Below, piece after piece: positions 63,654 to 63,779 of a DNA stretch of 63,779 nt. The translations under genes and the position numbers were made by a program. The DNA lies in NCBI GenBank assembly GCA_029243025.1, contig JAQWSU010000023.1:1-63779 (forward strand), written 5' to 3'. Within the stretch, counting starts at the first letter, position 1, and each line of letters begins with the position of its first letter. Source of the stretch: Pirellulaceae bacterium. Lineage in GTDB: Bacteria; Planctomycetota; Planctomycetia; Pirellulales; Pirellulaceae. The notes beneath the pieces were generated by a model. It searched no databases. It saw nothing but the letters and a program-made list of their open reading frames with translations, and was not told the origin of the DNA.

Positions 63654-63779
63654 GCACCTCCTCACTGCACCTCCTCACTGCACCTCCTCACTGCACCTCC
63701 TCACTGCACCTCCTCACTGCACCTCCTCACTGCACCTCCTCACTGCACCTCCTCACTGCACCTCCTCACTGCACCTCCT
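63654..63779. repeat. 13-bp tandem repeat, about 9.7 copies, at the window edge
   Basis: The unit GCACCTCCTCACT repeats without change from 63654 to the last base and is cut mid-unit. It starts about 100 bases after the glnS stop. It is unrelated in sequence to the repeat at the other end, and 13 is not a multiple of three, so it is not coding. Confidence 0.97.

Noticed and set aside
63654-63779. CRISPR array
   Set aside because: The units are contiguous with no spacers between them and no cas genes are near.

Overview
The window looks like a chromosomal piece of a marine-type planctomycete of the Pirellulales kind. The evidence is the gene content. There are four gene pairs encoding a PSCyt/DUF1549-DUF1553 (PSD1) protein with heme-c motifs and a Tat-type DUF1501 protein. 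There are also four secreted formylglycine sulfatases, a sialate O-acetylesterase-like enzyme, planctomycete-style lipoproteins, and a GluRS with a long insertion after KLSKR. I found no insertion sequences, phage genes or CRISPR arrays. Both ends of the window lie inside short perfect tandem repeats (12-bp units at 1-120, 13-bp units at 63654-63779), which suggests a contig that broke at repeats.

Layout. 1-12.4 kb (mainly +): flavin reductase (-), two overlapping sulfatases, a frameshifted remnant of an endonuclease/exonuclease/phosphatase gene, then two successive PSD1-DUF1501 pairs. 12.4-18.7 kb (-): a redoxin-like gene without cysteines, a third PSD1-DUF1501 pair, a sialate O-acetylesterase-like gene and a MOSC gene. 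19-24 kb: small membrane proteins, tRNA-Leu(TAA), ferredoxin with its own terminator, an ECF sigma factor, a LolA-like lipoprotein and a conserved small protein. 23.9-25.9 kb: leuA, preceded by a Leu-rich leader peptide and an intrinsic terminator. 26-33 kb (-): DUF420 membrane protein, sulfatase, and a fourth DUF1501-PSD1 pair. 33.6-42.6 kb: sulfatase, membrane J-domain protein, nagB, and a five-gene minus-strand run (beta-propeller protein, secreted Ig-like protein, class V aminotransferase, multipass membrane protein). 42.8-52.5 kb: XRE-cupin regulator divergent from putA, then tdh-kbl, an Eis-like acetyltransferase, tag, a secreted beta-propeller protein and a PilZ-like protein. 52.7-63.5 kb: tRNA-Asp, a 47-residue membrane protein, a TPR protein, an L7/L12-like small protein, an SDR, a repeat-bearing lipoprotein, superoxide dismutase, a membrane protein with a basic tail, gltX and glnS.

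How it fits together. The first 36 kb reads as extracellular attack on sulfated polysaccharide: exported sulfatases and an esterase, with PSD1/DUF1501 pairs whose biochemistry is not established. nagB could feed released amino sugars to glycolysis. The middle part covers amino-acid breakdown (proline through PutA, threonine through Tdh and Kbl), with a cupin-type regulator beside putA.

The strongest candidate for something undescribed is the leuA leader (23936-24138). It has a promoter-like sequence, an 18-codon ORF with nine Leu codons (six consecutive), alternative hairpins and a GC-rich hairpin followed by T6, all on the leuA strand and before leuA. This is the layout of ribosome-mediated transcription attenuation. 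All calls were made by reading the sequence; no homology search or folding program was run.
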